DNA of 64,000 bases from Ursus arctos (lineage: Eukaryota; Chordata; Mammalia; Carnivora; Ursidae), in contig NW_026623100.1 of the NCBI RefSeq assembly GCF_023065955.2, positions 69,258,727-69,322,726 of the forward strand. Reading direction: 5' to 3'. Each line of letters opens with the position of its first letter. Position 1 is the first letter of the stretch. Below are positions 10,666 to 21,904 of this stretch, piece by piece. Below the pieces are notes generated by a model. It saw only the letters and a program-made list of their open reading frames with translations. It was not told where the DNA came from and did not search any database. The translations under genes and the position numbers were made by a program.

Positions 10666-11239
10666 AAATAATAACTGGTATTATTACTCACCATAATGTA
10701 TACCCCAATATACACACAGTTACATAGTGTTAAATACATAAAAAGTTCAGAGTACACTACACTTGCTTTGCATTTCACATTTGCAGACCTAAACAAAAGG
10801 AGCATAATCTGGAAATCAATACAAACTTGGTAATAACTTACATAGCCTTGAAACTATAAGAGTTCACTCAGCTTTCCCTCCATGGCCAACCAGCCTCACT
10901 CCAAAAGTAGCACTTCTCCTTCCCAGCCCACATCTCTGTCCCTGGGGCAATGGGGCCAAGTGGCTCAGTGCCTTCACCTGATGTGGCCCAGCATCTTATG
11001 AAAGAGACTGACGGAGTAAATCAAATCAGCTCTGATCTTGAGGAACCTGGGCAGTTGGTAAGGAGCCCTCTTCACAGAAGGTAACACCAGGAAGTAGATC
11101 TTATTACTTCTGAGAAATGACTACATCTGAACAGACACACGGCCCAAGTACTACCAAAGTGACGAGAGCAGAGGACTTAACCTCTGTTGTCATATTACAT
11201 GCACAACCTCATGAGATCGACTTGGAGTCAGCCATTAGT
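10666..11239. other. Unassigned sequence
   Basis: No repeat or gene recognised. 10870-11000 is GC-richer than its flanks but lacks an open frame of note. Confidence 0.5.
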
Positions 11240-12176
11240 GCCCTGCTGGGGTAGAATGGTATTGTGTCAACTTAGCTAAGTGAAAACTCTGCTTCCCTGC
11301 AGGGTTCTAGGTTAGTGTCCAGAAACAACATTTTTCAGAAGATTCAGAGGGCTAATGTGAAAGAGCAGCCATAGTTTTTTTTATAATGATGTTCTCTGGA
11401 TTGGTTCTAGGTTGCCTGGAGTTGATTCTCTGTCCTGTATTGAAAGTGAAGGGTGTCTGACCATATCTACAATGGTATGAGATGCTAATAGTTCATGTCA
11501 TGCACTAATACAACAATAATTTAATTAATCATCTGCATATACATTTAACTAAAGGCCCATAGAAAGTGACCAAGTATTTGCTGTCATAGAACACTGTAGG
11601 AAAAATAAGTTATATAATATGGTTGGTTGGTTATGTCTAAGTGCACCAGAGAAACTGAAGAAATAAAATTATTTGGGGGCTTTAAATTTCCAACTCAAGG
11701 TATGTGTCTCACACACCTACCTTACAGTAACCCCAAGTGAGTTGTACCCTTGTATTCTCTTCTTCATTTGACTGCTGGTAAAACCTGTGACTTACTTCTA
11801 GCCAACAGAACACAGCAAATGTACTGACCCTACCATAAAGCAATTATATTATGTTATATAAGACTCCGTCATAAAAGACTATAGAGAAATTCTTTTGCTG
11901 CATTTCAATAAACAAACCATCATGAGTTCTGCAATTGCAAAGGAATGGCTTCTGCCAACAAACTCAAGAGCCTGGAAAAGGACCTGAGCCTTCGCTGAGA
12001 CTACAGTTCCAACCAATGTGTTGACTACAGCTTTGTGCAATCTTAAACAAAGGACTCAGCTAAGCTGTATCTAAAATCCCGACATATGGAAATCTGTGAA
12101 ATATAATAAAATGGAGGTTGTTTTAAGCTGCTAAGTTTGTGGTAATTTGTTCTGCTGCAATAGAAAACTAATAAGC
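11240..12176 (+). mobile_element. Probable ERVL/MaLR-type LTR preceding the ERVL body
   Basis: The 3' part is the clearest: 'ggactcagctaagctgtatct', a poly-A signal aataaa at 12105-12110, then 'ctgctaagtttgtggtaatttgtt' and 'caatagaaaactaata', a terminus common to ERVL-related LTRs. 'tattgtgtcaacttagct' near 11260 resembles an ERVL LTR start, but continuity between the two is not certain. It sits immediately upstream of ERVL-like internal sequence, which fits a 5' LTR. The exact subfamily is unresolved. Confidence 0.6.
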
Positions 12177-12189
12177 AAAGGACTTGGAA

Positions 12190-13914
12190 GTTTCTGTGAC
12201 TGCCTTAAAGAAAACCTTTATATCTTAGAGTCACAGGCTCGAGATTTTTGCAAACCAAACCCAAAGTCTAATCTTGCAGATGGCTGAATTATAATTAAAA
12301 TTGAATTCTCAATTTTGTAAGCTCTTACAATAAAGTTAAGACATTGACTAGAAATAAAGGGGACTCTGAAAATTGGAATGGGGACATACGAGGTGATTTC
12401 AGTGAAGCTGGTGACCATGAACCCCACCTTTTGCCAAAAAGCCTGAGGAGGTTTGCACTGGTAATGGTCTCTCCTGTATGTAATAGAGTTTCCCTACAAA
12501 GGGCTAATGATTGCTCTAAGGACATAGCCTCACCACCTTTTGTTACTTCTTCAGCTATAACAAGGTTTAAATCCTAGCAGGTGACTCACGAACAGTGAAG
12601 GACGAAGTATGACCTGCGAAGAGTGAAACACACATCCAAATAATTGCATGATTTTTACAATTTATCAACCAGATGCTTATGTGTTGGGATGGGTCCCAAG
12701 ACTGTGGGATAAGGATGGGAGGAATACAATTGGGTTGAGCCAATTTTATTGATACGGGCTTACCAAAGAGATTCGGGATTCAATATGTTAGCTCAGGTGT
12801 CTGGAGTGATCCTACTAGTTTGCTTCATTGGTTGACTGAAATTTGGACTCAAAAGTGACCTATATTAAATGAATTTGAAATGCCAAAAATTGCCTGGCAT
12901 CATATTGTAGGGGAAAATATTAATTTGCTTGGGGAAATCAGAATTCTGCAGTTTTTCATGTAACACCCTACCCTGTTACTATGTCTCCCAGAGGATACAT
13001 CCTTCACCTAGGCTAGGAGAAATACACTGCCAAGGAGAGCCCCAGCACCTTTTAAAAATTCTCTGGTACATATTTACTCTCTGTATATTGGGAGTGGCAG
13101 TAGGAATTACTGCCAGTGAACTGAATTCATTAGGAGTAATGGATTTGAGAATTCTAAGAGCCAAGTGATGGCACTTAGTCACCAAAATCAAAGTAAAAGA
13201 GATTATCATAATAAGCTGCATACCCAAAGCAGTGGCCAGTTTTTAGCTTGATAATGGTTTCCCCAGAACTGAAGAGTTGGGCAGACTACTAAAGTCTTAC
13301 TTGATCTGTAATAGGAAGAATATCTAGGTCTGAGGAGAAGTCTGACTTGAATCAACACAAAAGAGAGTCATGACCTGTCAATCAATTCCCAGTTTCGAGC
13401 CAATTCATAGGCACAGAGTCTCTTAAATGAAGAGGAGGCTGAGACCTCTTAAGGAATAATGGTGCCATATTGCCAGCATTTATACACAAATCTTTCTCCT
13501 TCCCTTCCTCGAAAAAAAATCTGTGGCCTAGCTATTTGCCAGAATGTTAATATGTTGGGTAAGGGAAACTAATCACACACTTCAGGAATTACTGGCATTG
13601 ATGACAAACTGGCTTTAAATCCCAGAGATCCATAACACCATTTTGGTCTACTGGTCAGAAAAAGGGCTTGTGAAGGTAGGAAGATCAATGGAATTTTATT
13701 GGGTTCTGACTCAGAGTGAACCCGAGTCACCAAAATCATACTCTGTGTTTATTTTCCCTATTTCAATGTACATAATTAATACAGATTAATTATGCATCTG
13801 GTAGAACATCCACATCAGTTCCCTGACCTGTAGGATGTAGGCTATTATTATAGGAAAAGTCAAAGGTAAGATACTGTAATTAACTGCTTCTACCAAAATA
13901 GTAAACCAAAAGTA
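12190..13914 (+). pseudogene. Decayed ERVL internal region (gag/protease part)
   Basis: Endogenous retrovirus remnant by position, between the LTR-like block and a recognisable ERVL pol segment in the same orientation. No frame stays open for more than about 80 codons, and stops and frameshifts are frequent in all three frames. I recognise this part less well than the pol segment that follows, so a different intervening repeat is possible for pieces of it. Confidence 0.45.
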
Positions 13915-14395
13915 ATACTACATTCCTAGAGGGATTGCAGAGATTAGTATTAGCATCAAGGACTGAAAGATGCAGAGGTGTTGAATCCTTCCCCAGTCCT
14001 ATTCAATTTGCCTATGCAAAAGACTAATTGATCTTGGAGAATGACAGCAGATTATTAAACATTTACTCATGTGATGACTATAACTGTATGTGTCAATTCA
14101 TGATTGGAGAAAATCAACACATTCTTTGCTAACTGGTAAGCATCAATTCATCTGATGAATGTTTTTTTCTTAATGCTTGTTAGTAGAGACCATCAAAAAG
14201 AGTTTACTTTCAGCTGGCAAGGCCACCAATAAGATCTTCCCTATTCCACCCAAGACTGACTTTCCCGCACTATGCCGTAATCTAGACCATAGCGTCTTCA
14301 ATAGCCTTTCCTTTCTACAGGGCGTCATGTGGATCTGTTATATTACTCTATGGAGTAGACAGTATGGTGGGAATGAGGCGCTCTTTTAGTTTCTG
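13915..14395 (+). pseudogene. pol: ERVL pol remnant, reverse-transcriptase region
   Basis: ERVL-class pol, recognised at nucleotide level from 'actacattcctagagggattgcagagattagtattag' through 'gatcttggagaatgacagcagattatta' to about 14390. A 70-codon open stretch (14177-14389) covers the segment around the RT catalytic box. The box, expected Y-x-D-D, reads Y-I-T-L at 14339-14350, so both catalytic aspartates are lost. Frame breaks occur upstream. It is a non-functional fossil of the ERVL family. Confidence 0.85.
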
Positions 14396-14404
14396 ACATT
14401 AGAG

Positions 14405-14608
14405 TTAGATGTGTCCCCACTTTACAAAGAATTAGTAACTTCAACACTTTGGGCCAAGTTACAACTTTAATGAGATGTTTTCCTCATACAGAAAAATAAA
14501 GATATTGACAGTCTTTACCCCAGAGTAGTTGAGAAAATGAGATAGTGAATATAAATATAGTGTTTATTACATAGTAATTGCTGAGTAAATGTTAATTATA
14601 TTGGAGAG
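14405..14608 (+). mobile_element. MIR SINE
   Basis: Good MIR 3' half: 'ttttcctcatacagaaaaataaagat', 'gttgagaaaatgagatagtgaatataaat', then 'tacatagtaattgctgagtaaatgtt'. It is flanked on both sides by ERVL pol-like sequence in the same orientation, an unexpected age order. Confidence 0.8.
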
Positions 14609-14664
14609 GAATGACATAAAAGATGTTCACAATAAGTTAAATGAAAAAAAAAAAAAACTACAAA

Positions 14665-14832
14665 ATGACCCCAAAAAAGCCCAGAGCAAAAGGCTTCAAA
14701 ACAAGTCAAGAGAGCCATGCAAGCTGCTCTGTCACTTAGGCCATGAGACGTGGCAGATCTAGCACTTGAAGTATCTGTGGCAAACAAGAATGTTGTAGGA
14801 GCCTCAGTTAGACGTCTGTAGGCAAATATTAG
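14665..14832 (+). pseudogene. pol: ERVL pol remnant, downstream segment
   Basis: 'gccatgcaagctgctctgtcacttaggccatgagacg' and 'gcacttgaagtatctgtggcaaacaagaatg' match the ERVL pol segment that follows the RT core (thumb/connection towards RNase H). It is collinear with the block at 13915-14395, with the intervening pol replaced by a MIR. No usable open frame. Confidence 0.7.
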
Positions 14833-14904
14833 CATATACTCAGTGAAATAATTTACTTCCCTACAACTTTATACCAGAGGTCTGGACGTGGAGACTTCCT
14901 TCCC

Positions 14905-15275
14905 CCAATTTTTTTTTCAACTCTTTATTGAAATAAGCTTTCATAAAGAAAAGCCCATGTAAGTTAACATGTACACAAATCATAAGTGTTCAGTTTTATG
15001 AAATTTTAAATACCAGTTTGAGAAAAAAAATATATTACTAGCACCCCAAAGCTCCTATTGGGGTCCCTCCTATACCTACTCCACAAGTATAACTATCATC
15101 ATTATTTCAATACTGTACCATATTTTAGTTTTATACAAATAGAGCTATATATTGGGTACTCTTTTAGTGGCTGGCTTTTGTTCGACATTATTTCTTGAGA
15201 TTCATCCACACTCTTCCATGCAGTTGTGGTTCATTCATTCTCATTGCTGTTTAATATTCCATTGTACGAACTCCC
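14905..15275 (-). mobile_element. L1M LINE 3' end
   Basis: Reverse complement of an old L1 end: 'tttattgaaataagctttcataaag' and 'gtgttcagttttatgaaatttt', later 'ctggcttttgttcgacattatttcttgagattcatccacac' and 'ctgtttaatattccattgtac'. It is antisense to the L1M at 9297-10352 and marks the right edge of recognisable ERVL. Confidence 0.85.
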
Positions 15276-15849
15276 AGCCAATTCTTAAGCCAACCTGCTC
15301 TTTGACAGGCTAGTGACTGACGTTGGTTTAAATCCAAAGACCTCAGACTCTAATGACTCAGTTTATTGGGAGAGGTAGGAGGCAATGTGGGAAAAGGCGA
15401 TAGTATTAAAAATCCACTCTCGATCACCCTCGACACAAAAGCACAATGATTTTTCACTGACATGGGGAAGGAATCATTTCAATAGCGATTTCCACTGTCT
15501 ACTGAATATAGACCATTTAATACACCAGACTGAAAATTAATTTCAATTCAAACTGGTCATATTTACAATTCCCTGAGTGCTTCTACTGACCCTGACAGAG
15601 CAGCTGAGATACGGAGGTTTACTAGCAGTAATTCAAACAAGGAACTACTGGATCCACAGAGTGACTGATAGGGAAAATGGGGAAAATGGAAACCTAAACC
15701 ATAGACCCTAACATCTAGAATTCAGAGAACTGAGAACCCATTCTTACAAATGGAGACCTATCACCTCTTGCTTTACACAATATATTTCCACATCTTTCAA
15801 CCAAAGAACTTTTCATCCTTCCATGCTGCCTCCTAAGATCTTTTATGCT
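15276..15849. other. Unassigned sequence
   Basis: May include more decayed ERVL sequence beyond the L1M insertion, but no diagnostic landmark was recognised. Confidence 0.45.
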
Positions 15850-16000
15850 CCTCATTTCACTTTCTGGTAATGAAGACAATGCAGCCTAAGCCTTCCCTTG
15901 TCTTTAAAATGAGCATAAGACCTATTTGCATAGTACTGTTGAGAGGATTAAATAAGTCAATGTACACAATGACTCATGTTATCACTATCTATTAAAGCCA
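15850..16000 (+). mobile_element. MIR SINE
   Basis: 'tgtctttaaaatgagcataagacctatttgcatagtactgttgagaggattaaataag' matches the MIR core and tail with moderate divergence. Confidence 0.75.
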
Positions 16001-16289
16001 TTCCAATCTTTAAACACTTAAAACACCTTTTCTAGTAGTCATTGTCCATTTAATATGTGAATACTAAGTTGACAAATATCAATGAGATCATAGCTACCGA
16101 TTTTCTACTTGATGATTAATTTGTGCACAGACTTAAGTATTGATAGTCCTGGATGTGACAGGAACTAGGAGAGATGTTGAGATGCCATCTCTGCTGTTGT
16201 CTGTGTCCTAAGGGACCAGCCCAGAGCCCCTACCACTCCCAGTTACAGAGTATTTGGTCCACTGAGCCGGGCAAGGTCACCACAGTCCT

Positions 16290-16615
16290 GGCTTCTTTAT
16301 GAAATATCAAAGCCTGAAGGCTATAAGGGACCTTACAGGACATGTGACCCAATGTCCCCCCAGGCTAGTATGTATGGCATCCTTGACAGGAGTCCTTCAC
16401 CTTCTGTTTGAACACCATCGGTGACAGGAAGGTCTGTGCCTTATAAAGCACGCTGCTCCTTGTTGGACTGCCCTTTTCACGTTACACTGAAATAGTCTCC
16501 CTGTAACTTCCCCCCAGCAGTTCTATTTCTGCATTCTAGAGGCTACATGAGCAATCTGTACTCTCTCCACATGACAGCCATACAGAAAGATTTCCTTTCC
16601 CTTTGGAGATAACAT
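16290..16615 (+). mobile_element. Ancient interspersed repeat, family unresolved
   Basis: 'gctataagggaccttacagg', 'ctgtttgaacaccat', 'ctccctgtaacttcc', 'cagcagttctatttctgcattctagag' and 'ctccacatgacagcc' occur in an order I recognise from a pan-mammalian repeat with these same phrases. I cannot name it reliably. It is highly diverged with no visible ends. Confidence 0.5.
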
Positions 16616-16727
16616 ATATCACTTACCGAAAAGATGGATGGCACATGATCTTCAAACCAGGGGAAATTACAGAGTAAGTTTAGTAAAATAAGTATGTGTA
16701 TGTGTGTGTGTGTCTATGTGTGTTGAA

Positions 16728-16928
16728 TTTTTTAAAAGATTTATTTATTTGAGAGAGAGAGAGCATGGTGGAGGGGGAGGAGCAGAGGGAGAAGGAGAGA
16801 GAATCTCAAGCAGACACCCTGCCACGCATGGCACCCAACATGGGGTTTGATCCCATGACCCCAAGATCATGACCTAAACCAAAATCAAGAGTCAGATGCT
16901 CAATCGACTAAACCACCCAGGTACCCCT
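16728..16928 (-). mobile_element. Can-SINE (SINEC), older copy
   Basis: Minus-oriented: A-tail side 'tttttaaaagatttatttatttgagagagagagag' on the left, tRNA-like head 'gactaaaccacccaggtacccc' on the right. Imperfect duplications of about 13 bp (tgtgttgaatttt at 16719-16731, tatgttgaatttt at 16928-16940) flank it. The body lacks the GC-rich block of the copy at 2171 and is more diverged. Confidence 0.92.
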
Positions 16929-17049
16929 ATGTTGAATTTTAAATGTATGTGATGTAAGGTGTTTACCAATGAGGTCCACCAAAAATTTTCATTTATATGA
17001 ATATAGCTTGATAAGGAAATAAACCAAAATTCAAATTCATTAATGTGTT

Positions 17050-17218
17050 GAATCTGTACTGCCAAAGGGTCTGGGTTCAGGTAACTGTCACCCTGAACAA
17101 ATCTCTTATCTCTCTGAGCTTCAGCTTCCTTATCCATGGTTTGTCTTTTGAGAGGATTAAATAAGAAATTATGAAAATTTTAGCTTAGTTTGGCACATAG
17201 TAGATATTTAATCAAAAA
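17050..17218 (+). mobile_element. MIR SINE
   Basis: 'aagggtctgggttcaggtaactgtcaccctgaacaaatctcttatctctctgagcttcagcttccttatcc' followed by 'gagaggattaaataag' and 'tttggcacatagtagatatttaat'. Nearly complete from the A/B-box-proximal part to the tail. Confidence 0.85.
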
Positions 17219-17267
17219 AAAATTTATATAATAACAGTTAATTTGCTTATTGCAATTCTGGAGTGTC

Positions 17268-17400
17268 TATGACCTCATTTTAACACAGTAACCTGAAATC
17301 CATTTTGCCCAAAAGTTAGTCACTTATCCAAGACCACTTAAGTAGCAAGCGTCAGGGTAAGAAATCATGTCTAAAGCACATCTGACTGTAACTTTCATGT
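17268..17400 (-). mobile_element. MIR SINE fragment
   Basis: 'gtcacttatccaagaccacttaagtagcaagcgtcagggt' is the reverse complement of the MIR head segment. It lies tail-to-tail with the preceding + strand MIR. Confidence 0.6.
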
Positions 17401-17503
17401 CTTTGTTACCAGACCCAAGGTGTCTGTGTGTCACAGGACTAATTAGCAAGCCAACACATGGGCAAAAATTGAGACCCATTCTTTCAAACAGCCTCCACAG
17501 GAG

Positions 17504-17532
17504 AATATATATATATATATACACACACACAC
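17504..17532. repeat. (AT)n(AC)n microsatellite
   Basis: About 17 bp of alternating A/T then about 12 bp of AC. Short and clean. Confidence 0.9.
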
Positions 17533-18119
17533 TTCAAAGATGTTGCCTTTGATCAGAATATGTCTAGACTCCTCTTTAGAATGGACTTCAGAGCCAGATT
17601 TTTTTTTAATTCTCAATGGCAGCAAATTATGTCTTTTATTGCCAAAAAAAATAAAATTCACCCTCATTTAGAAGTCATTCAGAGTTAAAGTCTGATGAGT
17701 AAGCTGGGCGGTAAAGCTGGGAGTTCGCTTTATGCCTCACACAGCAATGTGCTATTGAAGCCGAGCCCAATTTCCTTATGTGATTTGTAAGCAGTCTCCA
17801 AAGCAGTCCCCAAAGAAGAGTTTCCATAAGGTTTTGAATTTTTTTCACCAGATTAAGCCTCTACACCTCCAAGAAAATTCTTTCAGGAAAGACAATGTTT
17901 ATTTAAAGACATAAATTCTCACTTATTTTTTGAAAGTTTCAGTCAACCCCATTAATTCACCTGAAGATATTACTTTGGTACAAGATGTGCTAAAGATATT
18001 ATGTTAATTCCTAAGGCTACAAAAGACAGAATCACTTCCAATAAGACATTTAAAATGCAGCCAGGGAAAAAGAAAGAGTAGTACCATCATGGAGATTGAT
18101 TAAAATTGTTTTATACATA
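17533..18119. other. Unassigned sequence
   Basis: No recognised repeat, exon or regulatory motif. Confidence 0.5.
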
Positions 18120-18620
18120 AGGTGTTATGAGAACATCAAGGAAGGAGTTCAGTTAGATTCAGGAACCAATGTTGGTAGCCTTGTTGGAGATGGTGACAAT
18201 TTACCGACTTTGGATGGAGTAAGTTAGGCAGATAGTCAGGAGAAAGGAATTCTAGACTGATGGGACAGAATAACAGAAGTTCATGAAACAGAATGGAGCA
18301 TTCAAGTAACTACAGCATTATAGACAGGGCTAACGTGGGGAGCATTTACAGGGTTGTGTTGCAAAACAGATTTATGCAACCAGGCAGGAGAAGTATTACA
18401 AAAGGATATATCTGAAATATTAAGTTTAGATTTAACCTTGGAAAAAGCTCAGTTTTACAGGTTAAAAAGAAAACAAAACAAAAACAACTCTGGCAGCAGC
18501 ACGGAGGGACTTCAGGGAGACAAAACCAGTAAAGCTGTAGACAAAACTCAGTCAAGATGTTGTGAAGATCTGGATGGAGGTGGTGAGAATGAAGATAATG
18601 AGGGGGTATAGGGTTTAAGT
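18120..18620 (-). mobile_element. Possible L2 LINE fragment
   Basis: 'ggaattctagactgatgggacagaataacagaagttcatgaaacagaatggagcattcaag' resembles inverted L2 ('gcattccaggcagagggaacagcatgtgcaaagg...'). Much decayed. The 85-codon + frame at 18354-18611 inside it is a chance frame. Confidence 0.4.
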
Positions 18621-18799
18621 AGGACTAACAACAAAAGGATCAATTAAGAGGACTTGGTAACCAATGGGAAGTGGCAAGTAAAGAAAAGGAGGGAGAGAAG
18701 GCATTTTTATTACAGTGCGGCTCACTCAGGGCACCTGTATTTCAGCAAAGGCTTAACATTATCACAGATGATACCTAGGCACTAACATCTAGAATAGTC

Positions 18800-18820
18800 C
18801 CCCTCTCTTTCCCTCTTCCT

Positions 18821-18873
<53 letters not shown>
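18800..18873. repeat. (CT)n(CA)n microsatellite
   Basis: A pyrimidine tract with interrupted CCT units passes into about 13 CT units and then about 11 CA units. Homopurine-homopyrimidine on one half. Confidence 0.95.
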
Positions 18874-18874
18874 C

Positions 18875-20639
18875 CTCTGCATAATGAATACATTTCATTA
18901 TTTTTAGTCAATCGCAGGGCCATCACATAGAACGTAAGTGATGCATGAGGCCAGAAATAATTTTAGACCTCTGTGTTTGGCATTTATTTAAGGTTATTAT
19001 CAAGAGATAATAGACTATGTGCTCCTTATAATAGAGCTGTAGTTTTTTTAGAAATTAAAGTAGCAAGTAGTGAAATGCCTCATGCATGGCAATGATATTT
19101 AGCTTCTTCTTTTAGTTTCTTTCTGAGATATGGGGTCCAAGGTGATTTTAAAAAGAGTCCTTGGAGACTGCTGTGAGTTTTCCATTGATTTCATATGCAC
19201 AGAGGCTTCAGGTGTGCTCCAAATGGTGCCTATTTTTGACCAGTTTTAAAGGGGAAAAGCATTTATTAAAAAAAAAAATTGAGATGAATTTCAGGCCAAG
19301 AGAAAACAGCAACCACCAAAGACCTATGCTTTGCTACAACTACCATATTGCAGATTGACGTAGGAAGGTAGACAAGAACTCCTATTTTTAAAAAATCTTT
19401 CTGGAATGCTCAAGCTGCTCCCTCAAATCTCAGTGGGGAAAAAAAAGGATTATCCCTTCCCCATGAAAGATTATTTGTAGACAGAAGAGCCCAGAGAGGT
19501 TTGGGCAGGGATCTGGGAGCACATTTGGTTAGGGCAGGAGGTAAAATCAATAGGGCAACAAAGGGAAGAAGGACCATCACAGAAGAGTTGCCTCTCTCCT
19601 AAACTCAAAGTTTGGCTTCAGGGAAGGGCCCTGGAACTAAGAGCCCAGAGAGCAACCACACAAGCAGATCTTCTCTCTAAACAAGTCAAATTTAGCCATC
19701 CCTTGCCCTGAGTCCTGTCTTAACTCTAACTCATTATAGCACAAGATGGACACGGCTCTGTATCACAAAATCAGTATAAGTAACATGCTGAAGGAGTCCA
19801 GACTTCCTGAATGAGACAATATTTGTACAGGAACTTGAAGGATGTACATGAGATTCATAGCAGAGATAGTGCTGTGTTTCCTTCAAATGGACATTGTGAT
19901 GAGAAGGGTGTAAAAGGCACATGCTCTACCTTCAATGAAGACGTCATTCTCCGTCTTCAGTAATCAAGTGGCCTCCCCATGTGTCATAAGTAGGCAACAC
20001 CAGGACCTCCCTAAAATATCTCTCCATCTGCTAAAAGGACGTCACTGAATCTAGCCTTAGAGAATTAAATGGACAGTTACAGATTCATGCCAGTCTGAGA
20101 TCTGCCAAAGAATAAGATTGTCGAAGGGCATGAGAAGGGAGAAGTATTTTGGGAACCCAGAGAACTTATATTTAGAGCAGACATGGATTGAGAAGCGAAT
20201 GTGCCAAGTGCCAATCTAGAGGTAATTTACAACACTCTGGGTTAAATCTCAGCACTTCTTAATTCCTTTTTTTAGCCCCTCTTTTTCCTCTTTTCCTGAC
20301 TTCTCACTGCAACACCAAGGTTACCAAGATTTTGTCTACAACTTAATCTGCTTCAGGCTCCCCTTAAAATCACAGGAGAGACTGTAGAATAATTTGGGGA
20401 TAGAATGAACAATTTCAGTCCATAAGGAATAATGAAGGGGAAAAAAAAGCCAGGTTTATCTTGGGACAGAAATGTTTCTTCACACCGTGGCTGCCTGGCT
20501 GGCTCTGAAGTCTGTTGTGTGATGTGAATCCACTGTATGACTCTGTCCTGACTCTCTAAACCACAGGACAAATATGGCACATGTTTCTGGAGCATTAATT
20601 TAACTTGAGTACCACAGGAAAAATATTCTAATCTTTATT
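18875..20639. other. Unassigned sequence, possible L2 trace
   Basis: Mostly unrecognised. 19820-19920 ('aacttgaaggatgtacatgagattcatagcagagatag') could be a minus-strand L2 scrap. No open frame of note. Confidence 0.45.
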
Positions 20640-20870
20640 CAAATAGTAACTAATATTTGTTGAGAACTTAATCATTGCTTAGCACCCTCTTACATGCTTT
20701 ATATAAAGTAACTAATTTATTTGCTTATCTCAACAATAAGATAGAAACAACTGTAATCTTTGGCTTAAAAGTGAGAAAACCGATGTACAAAGAATCTGAG
20801 TAATTGGCCCAAGGCGGTACAGTATTAAGTGGTGGAGTGAAATTTTGGATTTAGTCTCTTGACACAGGTA
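20640..20870 (-). mobile_element. MIR SINE, near full length
   Basis: Reads in reverse from 'actaatatttgttgagaactta' through 'ttacatgctttatataaagtaactaattt' and 'aaagtgagaaaaccgatgtacaaagaatctgagtaattggcccaaggcggtacag' to 'taagtggtggagtgaaattttgga'. All MIR blocks are present in inverted order. Confidence 0.85.
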
Positions 20871-21475
20871 TGTTGTGGATCACAATGCAAAATTTTAAAA
20901 ACATAATAATTAAAATTACATACACAACTTCAAGGAAATGGCAAACTTCTTAAGTGTGTTTCTTAGAATGAGGTCCTTACTCTTCTTTGCTTAAGGATAT
21001 TTTTTTCTTAAGGATATTTTTGTAGAAAACTTTAAAACATACCAATTTATGTTTGCCAAGTTACATGCTCAACACATCGATGAGTTTGAGAGAAATGTTA
21101 GAATCCCTCCCCCCCAAAGGCTTGAGGAAGAAAATACACATGCAGGCAAATGGCACACGTGTGAGTTGAAGGCAGCTAGTTCCACGTCTTGTTAATGTTT
21201 GCAGAAAGACAGAGGTTGCATAGCCTGGATTGTCAGGGTAGGTTTCCATGAGCATTTAGAGTTAAAGTAGATCCCTTACGAAATGGAGATTTAGGTGGGG
21301 AGAAGAAAAGCCCAAGGGAAGGTCGAGCTTCAACAGGAGCATAGAAGTAGGATGGGAATTCACCCTGGAAACAAGCGGGGGTAGGGGGAGGTCATGACAA
21401 GCAGAGAGGATTCATGTTATTCAGTCAGAGAAAAATGTTGTTAGGCAAAGTAAAAAGCTCTGATAGAGATTTGTG
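20871..21475. other. Unassigned sequence
   Basis: No recognised feature. Contains a local duplication of 'tcttaaggatattttt' at about 20990-21020. Confidence 0.5.
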
Positions 21476-21561
21476 AATGTCATTCAGCTCCTCCCTTCAT
21501 TTACTGAATGCTCGCTATCTTCAGGCACTGACAGTTCAGGCTAAACTTGATCCAAAGAGAA

Positions 21562-21579
21562 GGGGGGGGGGAAACATAC

Positions 21580-21612
<33 letters not shown>

Positions 21613-21657
21613 TGTGTATGTGTATATATGTATGTATGTGTGTGTGTGTGTGTGTAT
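21562..21657. repeat. G10 tract and imperfect (TG)n microsatellite
   Basis: Ten G (21562-21571) precede aaacatac and an interrupted TG/TATG repeat of about 75 bp. The TG part produces valine-cysteine repeats in overlapping frames on both strands, which are not genes. Confidence 0.95.
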
Positions 21658-21664
21658 GCTAGAC

Positions 21665-21900
21665 AGTATCATGGTGACAGTGGTCTTCAGGAAAGTTTGA
21701 GTAAAATGGGAATGGAGAATGGGAGGGATCAGAACTTGCCAACAGGTTGTTTTGTAATAATCATGTTGAGAGGTAATGAGAGCCTGAACTAGTAAGAAAG
21801 AAATGGTTAGAGACAGAGAGAGCACATTTGAGAGATGCAATGACGAAAAAAATCAATATGCATTACTAATAGATTGAACTGAGAGACAAACTGGCAATGT
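21665..21900 (-). mobile_element. L2 LINE fragment
   Basis: 'aggttgttttgtaataatcatgttgagaggtaatgagagcctgaactag' corresponds to inverted L2 ('aggctattgcagtaatccaggtgagagatgatggtggcttggac'). Divergent. Confidence 0.55.
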
Positions 21901-21904
21901 AATA

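Noticed and set aside
21477..21840. Cysteine/valine- and histidine/threonine-repeat frames
   Set aside because: They are direct translations of the (TG)n microsatellite in several frames, not proteins.
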